A program made the position numbers and the translations under genes. The notes below the pieces were generated by a model. That model had not been told where the DNA came from. It searched no databases and saw only the letters and a list, made by a program, of their open reading frames with translations. Shown here piece after piece: positions 24,655 through 64,000 of a DNA stretch of 64,000 nt. This DNA is from Anthopleura xanthogrammica (Eukaryota > Cnidaria > Anthozoa > Actiniaria > Actiniidae): contig OZ025221.1 in assembly GCA_964019055.1 (NCBI GenBank), forward strand, positions 10,133,106-10,197,105. Direction: 5' to 3'. Numbering within the stretch: the stretch's first letter is position 1; the number at the start of each line of letters is the position of its first letter.

Positions 24655-27600
24655 GAGCTATTAAATAGAGCAGGCTTGTTCACTAACAAGGCACAGTTCT
24701 TAACCAACTGGAGTATGGACCGATTAGAGAAGCTATTCTATTCTGTGCTATAGTATAACACAGCTCAGAGCACACTTTTCCATCAATTAGAGCAAAGATA
24801 AAGAGTAAATCAAAAAAAATAATATGCTATAGTATAACACAGCTCAGAGTACACTTTTCCGCCAATTAGAGCAAAGATAAATAAAAAAAAAAAATGCTAT
24901 AGTATAATACAGTTCAGAGCACACTTTTCCGCCAATTAGAGCAAAGATAAAGAGTAAATAAAAAATAATAAGTGAAAGAATACAGGTACCTTGCAAGATT
25001 GATGTTGATTGCAGTTCTTGGGTGTTGATATTGTTCCAAGCTTGCAATGATCCTGAATGTGACTGGTAGTATCAGATTGAGTGCAGAGACAATGATTGGA
25101 AGTAACAGTTTGTCAATTACTGCAGCATCAACCTAATTTCCAACAAAATCAAAATTATTTTTTTGTCCAATGTGGATTTAGCAGTAAAATATTTTGTTCT
25201 TGATGTAGCAAAAAGCTTTTTTCAGCTACTGTAGCAACAATGATCGATGTCTATGTTTAATGTGACAATGTTGATAATGATGTTGATAACCATACAGTAA
25301 TGTTAGTATCTGCTGAACATTGATGGCATTTATGATTTCCTCAGAGATAATGATCGATACCAATCTTATGGTGGTTATTTATGATTGACAGTACTAGCGG
25401 TGATAATGGCAATGATACTGATCACAATGAAGATGATAGCTTTGCTGTTTAATAATGAAGATGATAAGGTATGGACGACCTTTAAACTAGCATTTTAGCT
25501 AAGAGTAAGATCCACGTTAAATAAAGTATTGTATTGTATTGTATTTGTATTTCTCAGAGCAGCTATCAATATATTCTTCTCAAAACTTTTAAATAATTCA
25601 TTACCTCGAATGATTTTGTTGAACAAAAGTAAATCAGAAATGATCCTCCACCAATTAACCCCAATACCAAAAGGTTGGTAATTGAACGAATTAATACCAA
25701 ACAGCATAGTTCCTTTGTTGTTTGTTCCCTGTGGAAAAGCTGCTCTGCAATAACTTCCTGTTAGAGAGAGAAAACTTGAGAATTAATACACTAAAAATCA
25801 TTCCTTATCCTGCAATATATATATTATATAAATGTTTACTCCCAGTAATATCTTTATGGTCTCTAAACCTTTTAAATAACATACCTTAAAGTCATTGTAT
25901 ATGCTTTTTTGCTTCAATGCTGCTGATTCTTCATCAGTGATTCCATAATCCCAGGAACAGAATATCTTGGCTATGTAAAAACTAAACTCATCTCCTGCAT
26001 AGATGTAGTTTTCTCTATATGAATCAGCCATGCTGGAAAAAAAACATTAATGTTTAATCTTGTGCAGACCCCTTTTCTTATAATTCATGTTCCTATGAAT
26101 GTTCCTATTAAAGTTTAAAGGGGCACTTGGATGAAAACGCCCCAATTTTTGAAAGTCCGAATAATTCAAATATTTGAGGATAATATGACTCAATTATGAT
26201 TATGAAAACCAGATTGGCCTGCAGGGAGCCACTTGCAGTTGAGAAATTCTGGTTTAAAAACTAACAGAACAATAGGGTTGAATGTATGACATCATTTACT
26301 CATTTACATTTACAATTTAGATGATGAAAAAATTGATAATTTCTATCCGCCAATTTTGACTGTGAAGAAAATATGCTGCTTGGCTACTGTTGGGGCCATA
26401 TAGATAAGTTTTAAGTAATTTGTATAGGAAATCGCACGACCTCGAGTACAATTTGGAAATTAATAGGTACGAGTAATGTTTTGAAAGTTCTTGTAATTGC
26501 ACGAGCCTTTAGGCGAGTGCAATTAAAGAACTTTCAAAACATTACGAGTGCCTATTAATTCCAAATTGTACGAGAAGGTCGTGCGATTTTTTATTTATAG
26601 TTCACTCGACAAAATTTTATAAAACATGCGAAGCGAAGGCATTCATTCATCTTCATTGCCTTTGCTATAACCGACCCTTCTCCAAGAACGCTAAGTCAAG
26701 AACAGCATAGAAAGTGTTAACGTTGCTGTAAAACCTTTTTAGATTAGTATTTTATGTATGATTTGAACTACAAAATACTAGAAAATAATTTTACATCTCA
26801 AGTAAAAAGCCATTTTAATGCATGTTTACAACTATTGAATGACAGTACTGACAGCTAAACAGCGAATCAAGAAGCGACTTTTCTTTGAAAACGTACTGTG
26901 TGAAAACTAAGCGAAAGTTGAGAGTTTACAGTTCGCTAATATAAGTTTTTTTCCTCTTAGCATTTGCTAATAACTGCAAAAACACAATTTCAAAAATACT
27001 TTCTTTGAAAACAAGTTAGCTGGACAACATCAAAAGGGATAAAAGCGACAAATATGTCGTTCAAGTTAAAAGTTTTGAAGTACAGCTTGCCGTGAACGAG
27101 TCGCCAGTGATCAGACCATGTGCTTTGGATATTATTCCCTCCTGTAGCTTGAAGAATTTCGCTGCTATTTTCTTTGAATGGTGAATTATCTGAAGATTTT
27201 ATTATTTCAAGACTAGATTGATAACTTAGGATCAATTAACTTGTGATAAATAGCTGAATTCGTCTCTCTACAACTACTCGACAGTTTGCCGGTAAGATTT
27301 GATCTTAACTATTTTCAAAACAAAAATCGAGCCTCTACTCGCTGTGTTTTTTCGCTAAACGGAAAGAAATTTGCTTTAAAACTATTGTTAGCTGTTTTCT
27401 ACATATTGTACAATTATTGTAGTTGTGGTGTTGAATTTATTTTTCGAGAAGACAACAGAAGACAACAGGTAGTAAAACGAGAACATTCAAAACTCCGACT
27501 CAAATTGTTTGGCGAAAACTAGAAAGAAAAAACTACTTTCTACTACAAAACATGATTTATTAGGTCTTGAATTTGTCTAGTTATCATAATTTGAGGCCTT

Positions 27601-30600
27601 CCTATGTGTGTATTGAACAGTTTTCTGAAATTTTTCCATTTTAATCTATAAAACACTGATTTTTTTGGGAATTTCACTCATTTCACTGGGGAAATTTGCC
27701 GCTTTTGGCCGTGTTTCCATAGCGACCTAATTGGTACTCCCGCGGAGTACCAATTAACGCTCTAATTGTACTCCTCTAGACCAATCAGAATCGAGTAATT
27801 TTGTCGAGTGTACTATAATTTAAGTAATTTCAAATTTTCATCAATTTTCATCCAAGTGCCCCTTTAAGAGTTAAAAAAAATTCTCATATTGTGTTAGAAA
27901 ACAAAAATCCTAATGTACATACCTGTAGACTAGAATCGCAAGGCACAAAAGCAGATAACCTCCACCTACACATAAGTAGGCCAGTGGTATCTTGTACACT
28001 AACTCACTGTTAGAACCCATAGGAATAGATTTGTTTGTATATGAGCCATAGTAAAGCTCTGTCTTGGTAAAATAACCCTAGTACAAAAATGGATACAATA
28101 GGTCTGAGCATGCATGTAGACTTTTTAAGACAAGTATCTTTTCATTCATCATCATCATGTCTTATATCATCATCATTAGAATCAAGAATACATCAGATTA
28201 TCATATGACTATGAAAAACTTAAGGTACAGACTGCACCTTGCCATGACCCTGTCAGTACTGTGCCATGTATGAAAATATTCGATTTTCAGTGCTGTGTCC
28301 ATGCCATGCTGTAACTGTGCCATGCGTCATGACTTTTTACGCTCATACAAAATCTGCTTTAGACCCATTAAATATAAGTAGCTGGAGAAAAACCCTTGAG
28401 GTAAGGGAAATAACAACGGAAAAAAAATGGAATAATAGCATATAGTAGATTTGAGGGCCAACATACATCTCCAGTGAGGAGCTCCAAGCCGCTAAAACTT
28501 GCACTGTTGCTTTTGAAACTTGGTTGATGTACCATTTGTGGGATGACCAGGAAAAGAATAGTTAGAAAAAACACGACCAAGTTGATAAGGAAAAGCCATC
28601 GCAGAAGCACAAAGTAAGACAATACCCCTGAACCAAACACTCCTGTTAATTAAATAAATAACTTGAATCAATTCTCTTAATGAAATGTACTTTTTAAATC
28701 TAGGAATTCAAAAATTGCATCACTATGAAGCCTTTCACATCTATACCTTGAATGGTTTTCAAATGCCCTCTCCAAATGTCCATGACATAGAGGAACTCTT
28801 TACATCCAGCTTTAAAGTGCTGCCAGCCCTGTAATGCATTAAATTGATAACATACTGTATTAGTAATTTGTTAGTTCCCTCAAGTCGAAGTTCAGCTGTA
28901 AACAATGGAAGCTGATAGTGTGTACTTTATATACCTATAGGCCAAAGGCAATAGGTCATTCCAAGACAGAAAGGAATTAGAGCAGTTTTCGTATGACTGA
29001 AAAACGTACAGCATGGACCACATCTTGCCGTGACCATGTCCCTGCCATGTATGAAAACATTCAACATTAGGTGCTGTGTCTGCCGCACTGTAACCGTGCC
29101 GTGTGCCGTGACTTTTCACACTCATACGAAATCTGTTCTAAAGAATACTTGAGGCCTTTAAATGGTTTCATTGCAGCAGGTTTCATTGCAGTTACAGCAA
29201 TTCTTGGATCTTGGAATGACCTCTCCAATTGCTTATCACCTATTGCCTTAGTATTGCCTTTGGCTTGGACAACCTTTTTTGAAATAGGTATATCTCTCTC
29301 CATCGCGTCAGTGCTCCATTAATTTAAAGCAACTATAGCTAAATAGATTTGAGAGACGTCATGATTTAAATATGTGTGTGACATCACAGAGGATCAAATT
29401 ATGGACATCTTGCTTTACTGACAATGCACTAGTACAAATACCACACTTTAATAAAAAAAGGAAAAATGAAATGATGGGAAATAGGAGTAAAATCTTCAGT
29501 TTCATATCTGCTAGGATGACTTTAAAGAATAAATAAACATTTAAAACTAAAAAAAAATCAAATTCCAGATATTTCAAATTTCCTTACCATGGCAAAGGAT
29601 AATTGAAAATGTTTCCAGGCACTGATGTGTTTTATCCTCTCTTTCTTATGTCTTTCACTGTTCAAATTTTTCCTAGTAAATAGAAAAATATGTAACTTTG
29701 ACAATGCCAGGATGTCCAGTATACACATAGTTTCACTCATATATAGCTAATGAAATTACCAACAATTTTTAAATATCATTTGTAGTATATATTTATGCCT
29801 CTTAATATATGCCAAAATGGCATGATATTGCCTATACAGATAACCTTACCTTATGCTGCGCTTGCGTCTTATTGATGTTGGTACCTCTTTGACTGTGGTA
29901 TTCCTTCCCATGAATGCCGCAAACTCAGATGGCGAAAGATCTGCTGCATGGAACACTTGATCTTCATTAGCAACTACTTCATCATTGTCAACACTAAACC
30001 CTCGACCATCAATCTCTAAACGACCACGTGACTTTGGCTTTCTTTCCTTTAATGTTCTTCTTATGTTCTGCTTTAGTACATTATTTGACGGCAGCCCACG
30101 AACTGACTTGTATGCATGGCTGGGAAGAGATTCTTTTAAATCATTTTGATCACTATATCCACTGTGGTAACTCATCTCATCATCACTTTCTCTCCGTCTT
30201 CCTGCAGAATTACGATGTCTGCTGTTATAACTCATCTCATCATCACTTTCTCTCTGTCTTCCTGCAGAATTACGATGTCTGCTGTTGTAGCTGCTGGACG
30301 ATGCCATGGAACCAGCTGCCTCTTGGGCTGGAAGCTGAGGGATTTCCTCCTCTGGATCTGACCACAAGAAAACCAAAACTACATTAGGTATGTTCGAAGG
30401 ACTGGTAACAACAGCCGGGCAGTTGTCAGTCATAATTACTAGCCAATTTAGTTTTAGCTTGATCATACATCGTTTTCTGGCTCAACATAACTGTTCAAAA
30501 TGATTTGGCTGGATAGGTTCCAATTCTGGCCTGACATTGTCCGATGACCAGCTGTTATTTTAAACCCTAGCTGGTATCTCAACAAGGGCAATAAAAGTTT

Positions 30601-31780
30601 TGCAAATATTATTTTATTTTGATATCAAATACATTTAATAGCTGACAGATATAGCAAGCTAGTAATAATATTTTTGAAAAAGATGGCAATCTTATGATCA
30701 ATTCTAATCTTTCATATCTAAGACAAGAAGTCTATTTACACTAAACAAATGAATTTCTGCATCGGTAAAATAATAGACCAGACTTGTCAGAACATTACAC
30801 ACTGTAATACCTTAGCTACGACCAAGTATATTTTACTGACAATAGAAATGATTCAAAATAATTAGACAGTACGAACAAACAGATGCACTAATGTATAGTA
30901 CAGTAAATGTTCTCTCGGCGAGCTAAACGATCATAGGTACATAGAAACATGTCAAAACACTAAACAAATACCAACATCTGACAACAGCTGAACTTTGGCG
31001 GTGTTTAACTCTGTTATATCAGTCCGCACCTACGAATACTTTGAGGTTTAGGTAGTTAATTTCAAGACGGTGCAGTAAGAAATTTATGAAATTACCTTGG
31101 CTTTAAAATTGAGTATGATTTTATCGGCAATACATTGTTGACGGTATTACTAATAACTTACTTGATCAGTATGTGTATGTCTTCTTGAAATTAAAATAAC
31201 ACCGTTTATTCGTCTTCCAAACGTTGCGTGACGATAGATTAAACCATAAAAGAATTGTCAAGCGACTTCAACACGTTTTATAATAGTTTTTTGTTCGATC
31301 TATAGCGATAGAAGGTGTTTTACCCAAGGGAATTTCATCGACACGCAATGGCTACGAATATTGCTTTGTATTATATTTGGACAGCAAAAGGAAGGATACG
31401 GGTCGATCAATGTTCTTGACGTCATTGAGTTGAATTATTTGCATAATAACTAATAAAATTCGGATGCATTTGTAGCTACATACCTGGGGGGCTTCATAGT
31501 CAATGATTCATGAGAAGACACTTTATTAATACATTCAAACAATAGACTAAAACCTATATAGATTTGATTAAACTTTGGTCGGATTTCAGAGCTTGGTAAT
31601 CTCAAGACTGTGTTTACTTTACATTTTTAGGAAATCAATTTCACTTCTTTGAATATCCTAACCATACTTAAGACAAAGCTGTAAATATATGTATGTATAT
31701 GATACTATACCATAGCTTTCATTAGGAATCCCAGCATCTGATACACCGTCCTTCTCACTCCTCTGAATATCTTCGTCCAT
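20703..31780 (-). CDS. transmembrane channel-like (TMC) protein, 17 exons
   Basis: Coding exons, from 5' on the minus strand: 31711-31780, 29850-30357, 29588-29672, 28747-28828, 28467-28642, 27923-28077, 25885-26032, 25605-25757, 24990-25132, 24436-24544, 23865-23974, 23562-23666, 22993-23068, 22754-22899, 21155-21277, 21005-21083, 20703-20789. All junctions are in phase; the total is 784 residues. TMC proteins are 10-pass membrane proteins, some being pore subunits of mechanotransduction channels. Diagnostic stretches: FGSGVLSYFVLLRWLF (TM1 entry), IFCSWDYGITDEESA, LLLPIIVSALNLILPVTFRI, CWETYIGISFYRLIVVDFVF, and SLAWIGTFFSPLL; the C-terminal KEQIALAGQDKLYLMKKI also fits the family. Cytosolic N-terminus is hydrophilic and Ser/Arg-rich. 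An in-frame upstream ATG at 31864 would add 28 residues. Overall look is nearer the TMC5/7 type than TMC1/2, but a tree is needed. Introns hold several mobile elements. Confidence 0.95.
21940..22146. mobile_element. imperfect foldback element in TMC intron
   Basis: The left end TTTAAAGCTCCATTACAAGG is mirrored, with mismatches, by the right end (TTCATGTAATCGTGGCTTTAA). Inside, CAACTTGT and GTTGCAGGACAAGTTG words are also in inverted arrangement. It has MITE form with no coding potential and is probably related to the decayed copy at 20345-20595. Confidence 0.6.
22440..22640 (+). mobile_element. tRNA-derived SINE fragment
   Basis: A B-box-like CAGGTTCGAGTCCAG at about 22494 is followed by a body with GAGTAGAGTTTGTTGCTTCT and CCAGTTTTCCTCCCTCCACA. 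Similar bodies occur at 33325-33445, 47990-48190 and 55020-55200. The tRNA-like head is incomplete. It lies in the TMC gene, antisense to it. Confidence 0.65.
24620..24655. repeat. (GAAA)n microsatellite in TMC intron
   Basis: About nine GAAA units, intronic. Confidence 0.85.
24746..24969. repeat. 70-79-bp tandem repeat, three copies, beside TMC exon 9
   Basis: Unit starts at 24746, 24825 and 24895 share TGCTATAGTATAACACAGCT, then AATTAGAGCAAAGATAAA; units vary in length through their A-rich ends. The array ends only about 20 bp from the 5' splice site of exon 24990-25132. Confidence 0.85.
26115..27867. mobile_element. ~1.75-kb non-autonomous DNA transposon with TTAA flanks, in a TMC intron
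   Basis: AGGGGCACTTGGATGAAAA follows TTAA at 26115-26118. Its reverse complement ends at 27863, followed by TTAA at 27864-27867. TTAA target duplications are the hallmark of piggyBac-type elements. Between the ends there is no recognisable transposase, only short frames (minus-strand 26990-27235, plus-strand 27286-27522) without known motifs, so it is probably a non-autonomous derivative. A nested near-palindrome sits at about 26419-26600 with arms containing TAATGTTTTGAAAGTTCTT, and a second small palindrome at about 27740-27780. It lies between TMC exons 27923-28077 and 25885-26032. The piggyBac link is inference from the target site. Confidence 0.65.
28194..28356. mobile_element. MITE-like element, copy 1 of 2 (TMC intron)
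   Basis: It begins CAGATTATCATATGACTATG and ends TACGCTCATACAAAATCTG, an imperfect inverted pair. The body with TGCCATGTATGAAAAT and GCTGTGTCCATGCC is about 75-80% like the element at 28983-29135 by eye. Confidence 0.65.
28983..29135. mobile_element. MITE-like element, copy 2 of 2 (TMC intron)
   Basis: It begins CAGTTTTCGTATGACTG and ends CACTCATACGAAATCTG, which are inverted with few mismatches, and shares the internal words TGCCATGTATGAAAA and GCTGTGTCTG with the copy at 28194-28356. Same orientation as copy 1, on the other side of two TMC exons. Confidence 0.65.
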
Positions 31781-32257
31781 GTTGCAGTTATTACAGACCA
31801 AATCAAGGAAGAGATCGTTACTTCGTGTCCTCTTTCGAGTCTCTGAGATTTTGTTTAGTAACATATTAACTGTATCCGTGGTGTTTGACCTTATTAGAAC
31901 AATAACATACCACGATAGTTCAGGTCACTACTAATCTACTCTATATTCTACTTCCTCATAGTGAAAAACAGGCTCAATATGCAATTTCTTTTCGTACTGA
32001 AGACAAGGTAGCTAGTTTACCATTGCTGAAACGATTAATCCCTGCGCATTGATTAGTCTATCTTAATTATTTGAATATTTTTAAATAGAAATTTACATTA
32101 ATAATAGTTTTAATAATAGTTATTTTTGTAGTCGTGATCCACAACAACTAGGAAAAAAAATTGTTCAGTTTTTTTTATTGATCTTATTAATTTTTTATTT
32201 TATTCTTGTCATGATATGGGTCTGAATAGTTTTACACAGATGGCCAAGCAAACGCCA

Positions 32258-33152
32258 GCATCATCATGTCATCATCATCATTACCATTACCATCACCATC
32301 ATGATTATCATCATCGTCATCATAACTGATCATCATCATCATCGTCTTCATCGTCTTCATCGTCTTCATCATCATCATCATCATTACCATTACCATCACC
32401 ATCACCATCACCATCATGATTATCATCGTTATCATAACCGATCATCATCATCATCGTCTTCATCGTCTTGATCATCATCGTCGTCGTCTTCATCATCATC
32501 GTCGTCGTCTTCATCATCATCATCATCGTCGTCGTCTTCAACATCATCATCATCGTCGTCGTCTTCAACATCATCATCATCGTCGTCTTCATCGTCTTCA
32601 CCGTCTTCATCATCATCATCGTCATCATCGTCGTCTTCATCGTCTTCATCGTCTTCATCGTCTTCATCATCGTCAGCATCATCGTCGTCTTCACCTTCAT
32701 CATCATCGTCATCGTCATCACCATCGTCGTCTTCATCGTCTTCAACATCTTCATCATCATCATCATCGTCGTCGTCTTCATTGTCTTCACCGTCTTCATC
32801 ATCATCATCGTCATCATCATCGTCGTCTTCATCGTCTTCATCGTCTTCATCATCGTCAGCATCATCGTCGTCTTCACCTTCATCATCATTGTCATCGTCA
32901 TCACCATCGTCGTCTTCATCGTCTTCAACATCTTCATCATCATCATCATCATCGTCGTCTTCATTGTCTTCACCGTCTTCATCATCATCATCGTCATCAT
33001 CATCGTCGTCTTCATCGTCTTCATCGTCTTCATCATCGTCAGCATCATCGTCGTCTTCACCTTCATCATCATCGTCATCGTCATCACCATCGTCGTCTTC
33101 ATCGTCTTCAACATCTTCATCATCATCATCATCATCGTCATCGTCATCGTAG
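32258..33152. repeat. TCA/TCG triplet array with 183-bp higher-order unit
   Basis: Nearly 900 bp of TCA, TCG and TTC triplets. The landmark CGTCAGCATCATCG recurs at 32671, 32854 and 33037, an exact 183-bp spacing, so about three copies of a 61-triplet unit form a higher-order repeat. Because the array is triplet-periodic it is open in most frames on both strands (poly-S, poly-H/R, poly-I/V on plus; poly-D/E, poly-M/T on minus). Those frames are not evidence of a gene. Confidence 0.95.
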
Positions 33153-33227
33153 TCAGGAATAAGGAATAATAAATAGTGCAAACTGCGTAGCGATTTCCCT
33201 CCATTTACCCCTTGGAATATCCCTCTT

Positions 33228-33324
33228 AAGGCCCGTTCACACGGGCGATTTTTCGTCGCCGTGAAATCGCCTTAAAAATCGTCGCATAAATCGCAGCATA
33301 AATCGCCCGTGTGAACGGGCCTTT
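33228..33324. mobile_element. compact foldback element, 22-bp perfect ends
   Basis: AAGGCCCGTTCACACGGGCG at the left is mirrored exactly by CGCCCGTGTGAACGGGCCTT at the right, only 97 bp in all. Inside are inverted ATCGC and GATTT words. It is a typical tiny MITE or foldback sequence, with no coding capacity. Confidence 0.85.
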
Positions 33325-33445
33325 AGAGTTCGAATCCTGCACTCGGTATCACATACGAGTAGAGATTCCTGGATCTCTCTCAGTGTTTTTCTCCGGGTTA
33401 CTGGGTTTTCCTTCCCCCACAAAACCTAACGCGCTATATTTAATT
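33325..33445 (+). mobile_element. tRNA-derived SINE fragment
   Basis: GAGTTCGAATCCTGCACTC is a B-box-like head fragment; the body has ACGAGTAGAGATTCCTGG and GGGTTTTCCTTCCCCCAC, as in the related copies at 22440, 47990 and 55020. The foldback element abuts its 5' end. Confidence 0.65.
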
Positions 33446-34289
33446 CGATCTTTGAGTAAGCCATATAGTCAAATAAGAAGGCTCTGCAGATAAACGGTCT
33501 CACAATTTGACCCAACATTCATCCAACCTTTGTTGGGATCAAAGTCGGGACCGTTTGTCATTCATGGATATGTCAAAATTAAAAAAAATAAATAAATAAA
33601 AAAAATAAATAAAAAAAAACACTCCTTGTTTTTACGACGGTAGCACTTAATAGCCAGTGGCTAACAAGCCTGTTGCCCTCGTTCCATGATCGAATTGTAA
33701 TTTTTAGAAGTTGTTGGGACCGTTTCAATTGTGATCTGCAGGGCCTTACTTGAAGGATTTCTGAATGTTGAGGAATCATGTGGCGACATTGAAAGCATCT
33801 AGATGGAAGTTCTAAGACATTGTCGGCTACTCTACAGTTCCTAGAAGGTCGTGAAATGAAATTAACGCATACTGTACTTTAAGTAAAAGAAATTTAAAAG
33901 AAATCCTTTGTTTATTTTATTTTATTTTTTTTTGTTGCTTTTTTGATGTTTTTCTTTCCTTTCTTTAGTTTTTTTTCCCTTTCCTTCTTCATTTTAATTA
34001 GATTTTTCTCTTTGGGTAAATTGCAGTTTTATTATTCGCATGACAAAAGTTTTAAAAGCGCTGTATATTTCTGGCTCAATATCTTCGCTAACTTTTAAGA
34101 TTTCGAACTGATGTAAAAGATTAAAGTTTGGCATGTAGTTTTTGTTTTCATATTTATTCCACCAAGGCTATCTGATTCATAGTTTTTTATTCAATATATT
34201 ACATTCATGAAAACCTCACTGAAAACTATTTGTACAAATCTCTCTCAGTCATGGAAACCGCTTATTAAACACGGCTTGGTTAAGTAGTA

Positions 34290-34426
34290 TATAGACCCTT
34301 GCAGCACGTCGTAATGCAGCTCAATTTTGAGGGCAAAACAATAGGTTCCAAACCTCAGGAGATTAGAATTCTTTTGTTTTGCACTCCAAATTGAGCTGCT
34401 CTGTCGTTACGTGCAAGGGGTCTATA
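34290..34426. mobile_element. foldback element upstream of polycystin exon 1
   Basis: The left end TATAGACCCTTGCAGCACG is mirrored by the right end ACGTGCAAGGGGTCTATA. The inner arms share AGCTCAATTT and AAAACAA in inverted order. About 137 bp, no coding capacity. Confidence 0.75.
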
Positions 34427-34718
34427 CACGTAATGTCACTCCCTTGTGATAAAGAATAAAAAAATCTTGCATGGTAATTATATGATACAGGGAACGTAAG
34501 CCAATCAATGGGTGGTAAACATCGCATTATATGAAGTCAGTATATTACGGTTTTTGTCATCTTAACAAAAGCTCTGAACGCACCATGAAAGGGCTTGCGT
34601 TGGGTTGCGTTAATTCCTTAGTATAATTCAAATTTAGTTACATAAACAACAACAGGGTTGGAATTCTCTCTCTTCATTCTTTCTACTATGTTTTATCTTG
34701 GGAATCTTTGAAAGTACG

Positions 34719-62970
<28,252 letters not shown>

Positions 62971-64000
62971 CCTCAAAAAGAACACAAAGAGCGCTGAAAA
63001 AAAAATACCAACAGTGATAAAACTGACATATATACATAAGTATTGGGTGCATAGGGTTGATTCGTTGACAAACGAATATGTGTCGCAACTATTTTCCATA
63101 ACTACAATGTAGCAAAATAAGTGTTTGTTTTCTCCTACTTGCAGATATCTATGCATGAGGTATTTTAGACGAGGGTATTTTAATAGGAGAAAGGTTATAT
63201 TATAATGCAACCTGTCTTGCATGTGCATGGTTTATAAGGCTTCAATTTTATCTTGTATAACGGGTGCACTTCTTCTGGTTCACGTTTTGCAATCGTTTGT
63301 TTCACAACAGTCAACCGAATCAAAATGGCGTGAAACTTTAGCTTTACTTTATTTCAATTACGATACTTTGGCTTAACGCCAAGGAAGATGGCTAAGAGGA
63401 CACGAGGTCCATCGCGAGTCTGAACTTCTACCCCCCCCTTTCCGGGCTCCTACTCACCGTAGCTGTATCATGTGTAAACCGGCCCTTTATTGGAACCCTA
63501 CCGACCCTCAACCCTCGCGATCAACCACCACAATCTTGGTAGAGTTGGCCTACCATATTTAACACTGACTGACAAAAGCTCTATAGCTGGCTGTCCAGAT
63601 GTTGTCTGTTTTTCTTAAGAGAGAAACTTCTCTCTCTCTCTCTCTCTCTCTCCCCACCTTTTTCAAACTCTCTTTCCTACAAGGCTGTTGCTCCAAAGGC
63701 AATTCATTCTATTTTATCATTTTTATTTTGTAATTAATTGCACACAGTAATTAAATTGGCTAAAAATATGTAATTACAGTTCGATTTGGTTATAGAGGAG
63801 TTTTACGGTAGCCATGTTGTAAGGCACAACCACAAGTAGGGATTTTCTACTTTTGAAAAAAAAAATCTCTCGTCATGCAAAGAAATAGCATCATTCCTGT
63901 CCTAAGAAATGATAATTATTCGTTTGTCTCACGATTGAGGGTCATTTGTAGAGAACTCCGAAAACATCCAATCAGAACATAACCCGACCATCCAACCACA
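62971..64000. other. 3' flank of polycystin-like gene, no further gene recognised
   Basis: 3' UTR and spacer. It contains a (TC)n tract at about 63629-63652 and AT-rich sequence. The minus-strand frames here are antisense by-products of the last exon and UTR. Confidence 0.6.

Larger units (their letters stand above)
31865..34718. promoter_or_regulatory. shared upstream region between divergent TMC (-) and polycystin-like (+) genes
   Basis: The TMC start (31780 or 31864) and polycystin start (34719) are head to head about 2.9 kb apart. The spacer holds the TCA/TCG triplet array, a compact foldback element at 33228-33324, a SINE fragment at 33325-33445 and another foldback element at 34290-34426. 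No clear TATA box or other promoter motif was recognised for either gene. Confidence 0.5.

Noticed and set aside
32232..33204. Long open frames on both strands with poly-D/E, poly-H/R, poly-S, poly-I/V or poly-M/T
   Set aside because: They come from a stop-free triplet array that is open in most frames at once; no unique sequence, splice sites or domain support a gene.

Overview
This is a eukaryotic, intron-rich, AT-rich window dense in repeats. The encoded families point to a cnidarian, most likely an anthozoan such as a stony coral or sea anemone. They are a cystine-knot noggin, an apolipoprotein-D-like lipocalin, a TMC channel, and an 11-pass polycystin-1-type protein with WSC, PKD, REJ, GAIN/GPS, PLAT and channel parts. 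The many foldback DNA elements (MITEs), tRNA-derived SINEs and minisatellites in introns fit the same group. The species call is inference; no identity search could be run.

Layout. 1-4282: non-coding, simple repeats, a cluster of three CACGTG sites. 4283-5041 (-): intronless noggin. 5042-12909: no gene recognised; it ends in a 96-bp x 7 minisatellite and a foldback element. 13029-14867 (+): four-exon secreted lipocalin. 15897-19137 (+): four-exon cytoplasmic-type protein with a ubiquitin-like N-terminus and armadillo-like helices. 20703-31780 (-): 17-exon TMC channel gene, convergent with the previous gene. 31865-34718: intergenic, with a TCA/TCG triplet array with 183-bp higher-order structure, a foldback element and a SINE. 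34719-62970 (+): a very large polycystin-1-like gene, head-to-head with TMC. 62971-64000: non-coding tail.

Exon boundaries were read by hand from GT/AG sites. Every junction in the lipocalin, Ubl-ARM and TMC models, and every junction of the polycystin model from 38156 to the stop codon, keeps one open frame. The only unresolved join is between the polycystin signal-peptide exons (34719-35566) and the exon at 38156, where the phases do not match; at least one short exon is probably missing.

Biology. The most striking arrangement is the divergent pair TMC / polycystin-1-like. Both families are linked to mechanosensory or ciliary sensing, and their predicted starts are about 2.9 kb apart, so shared regulation is possible. 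Noggin would act outside the cell as a BMP antagonist. The lipocalin would carry small hydrophobic ligands. Nothing in the window is bacterial or viral, and I see no CRISPR array, rRNA or functional tRNA gene.
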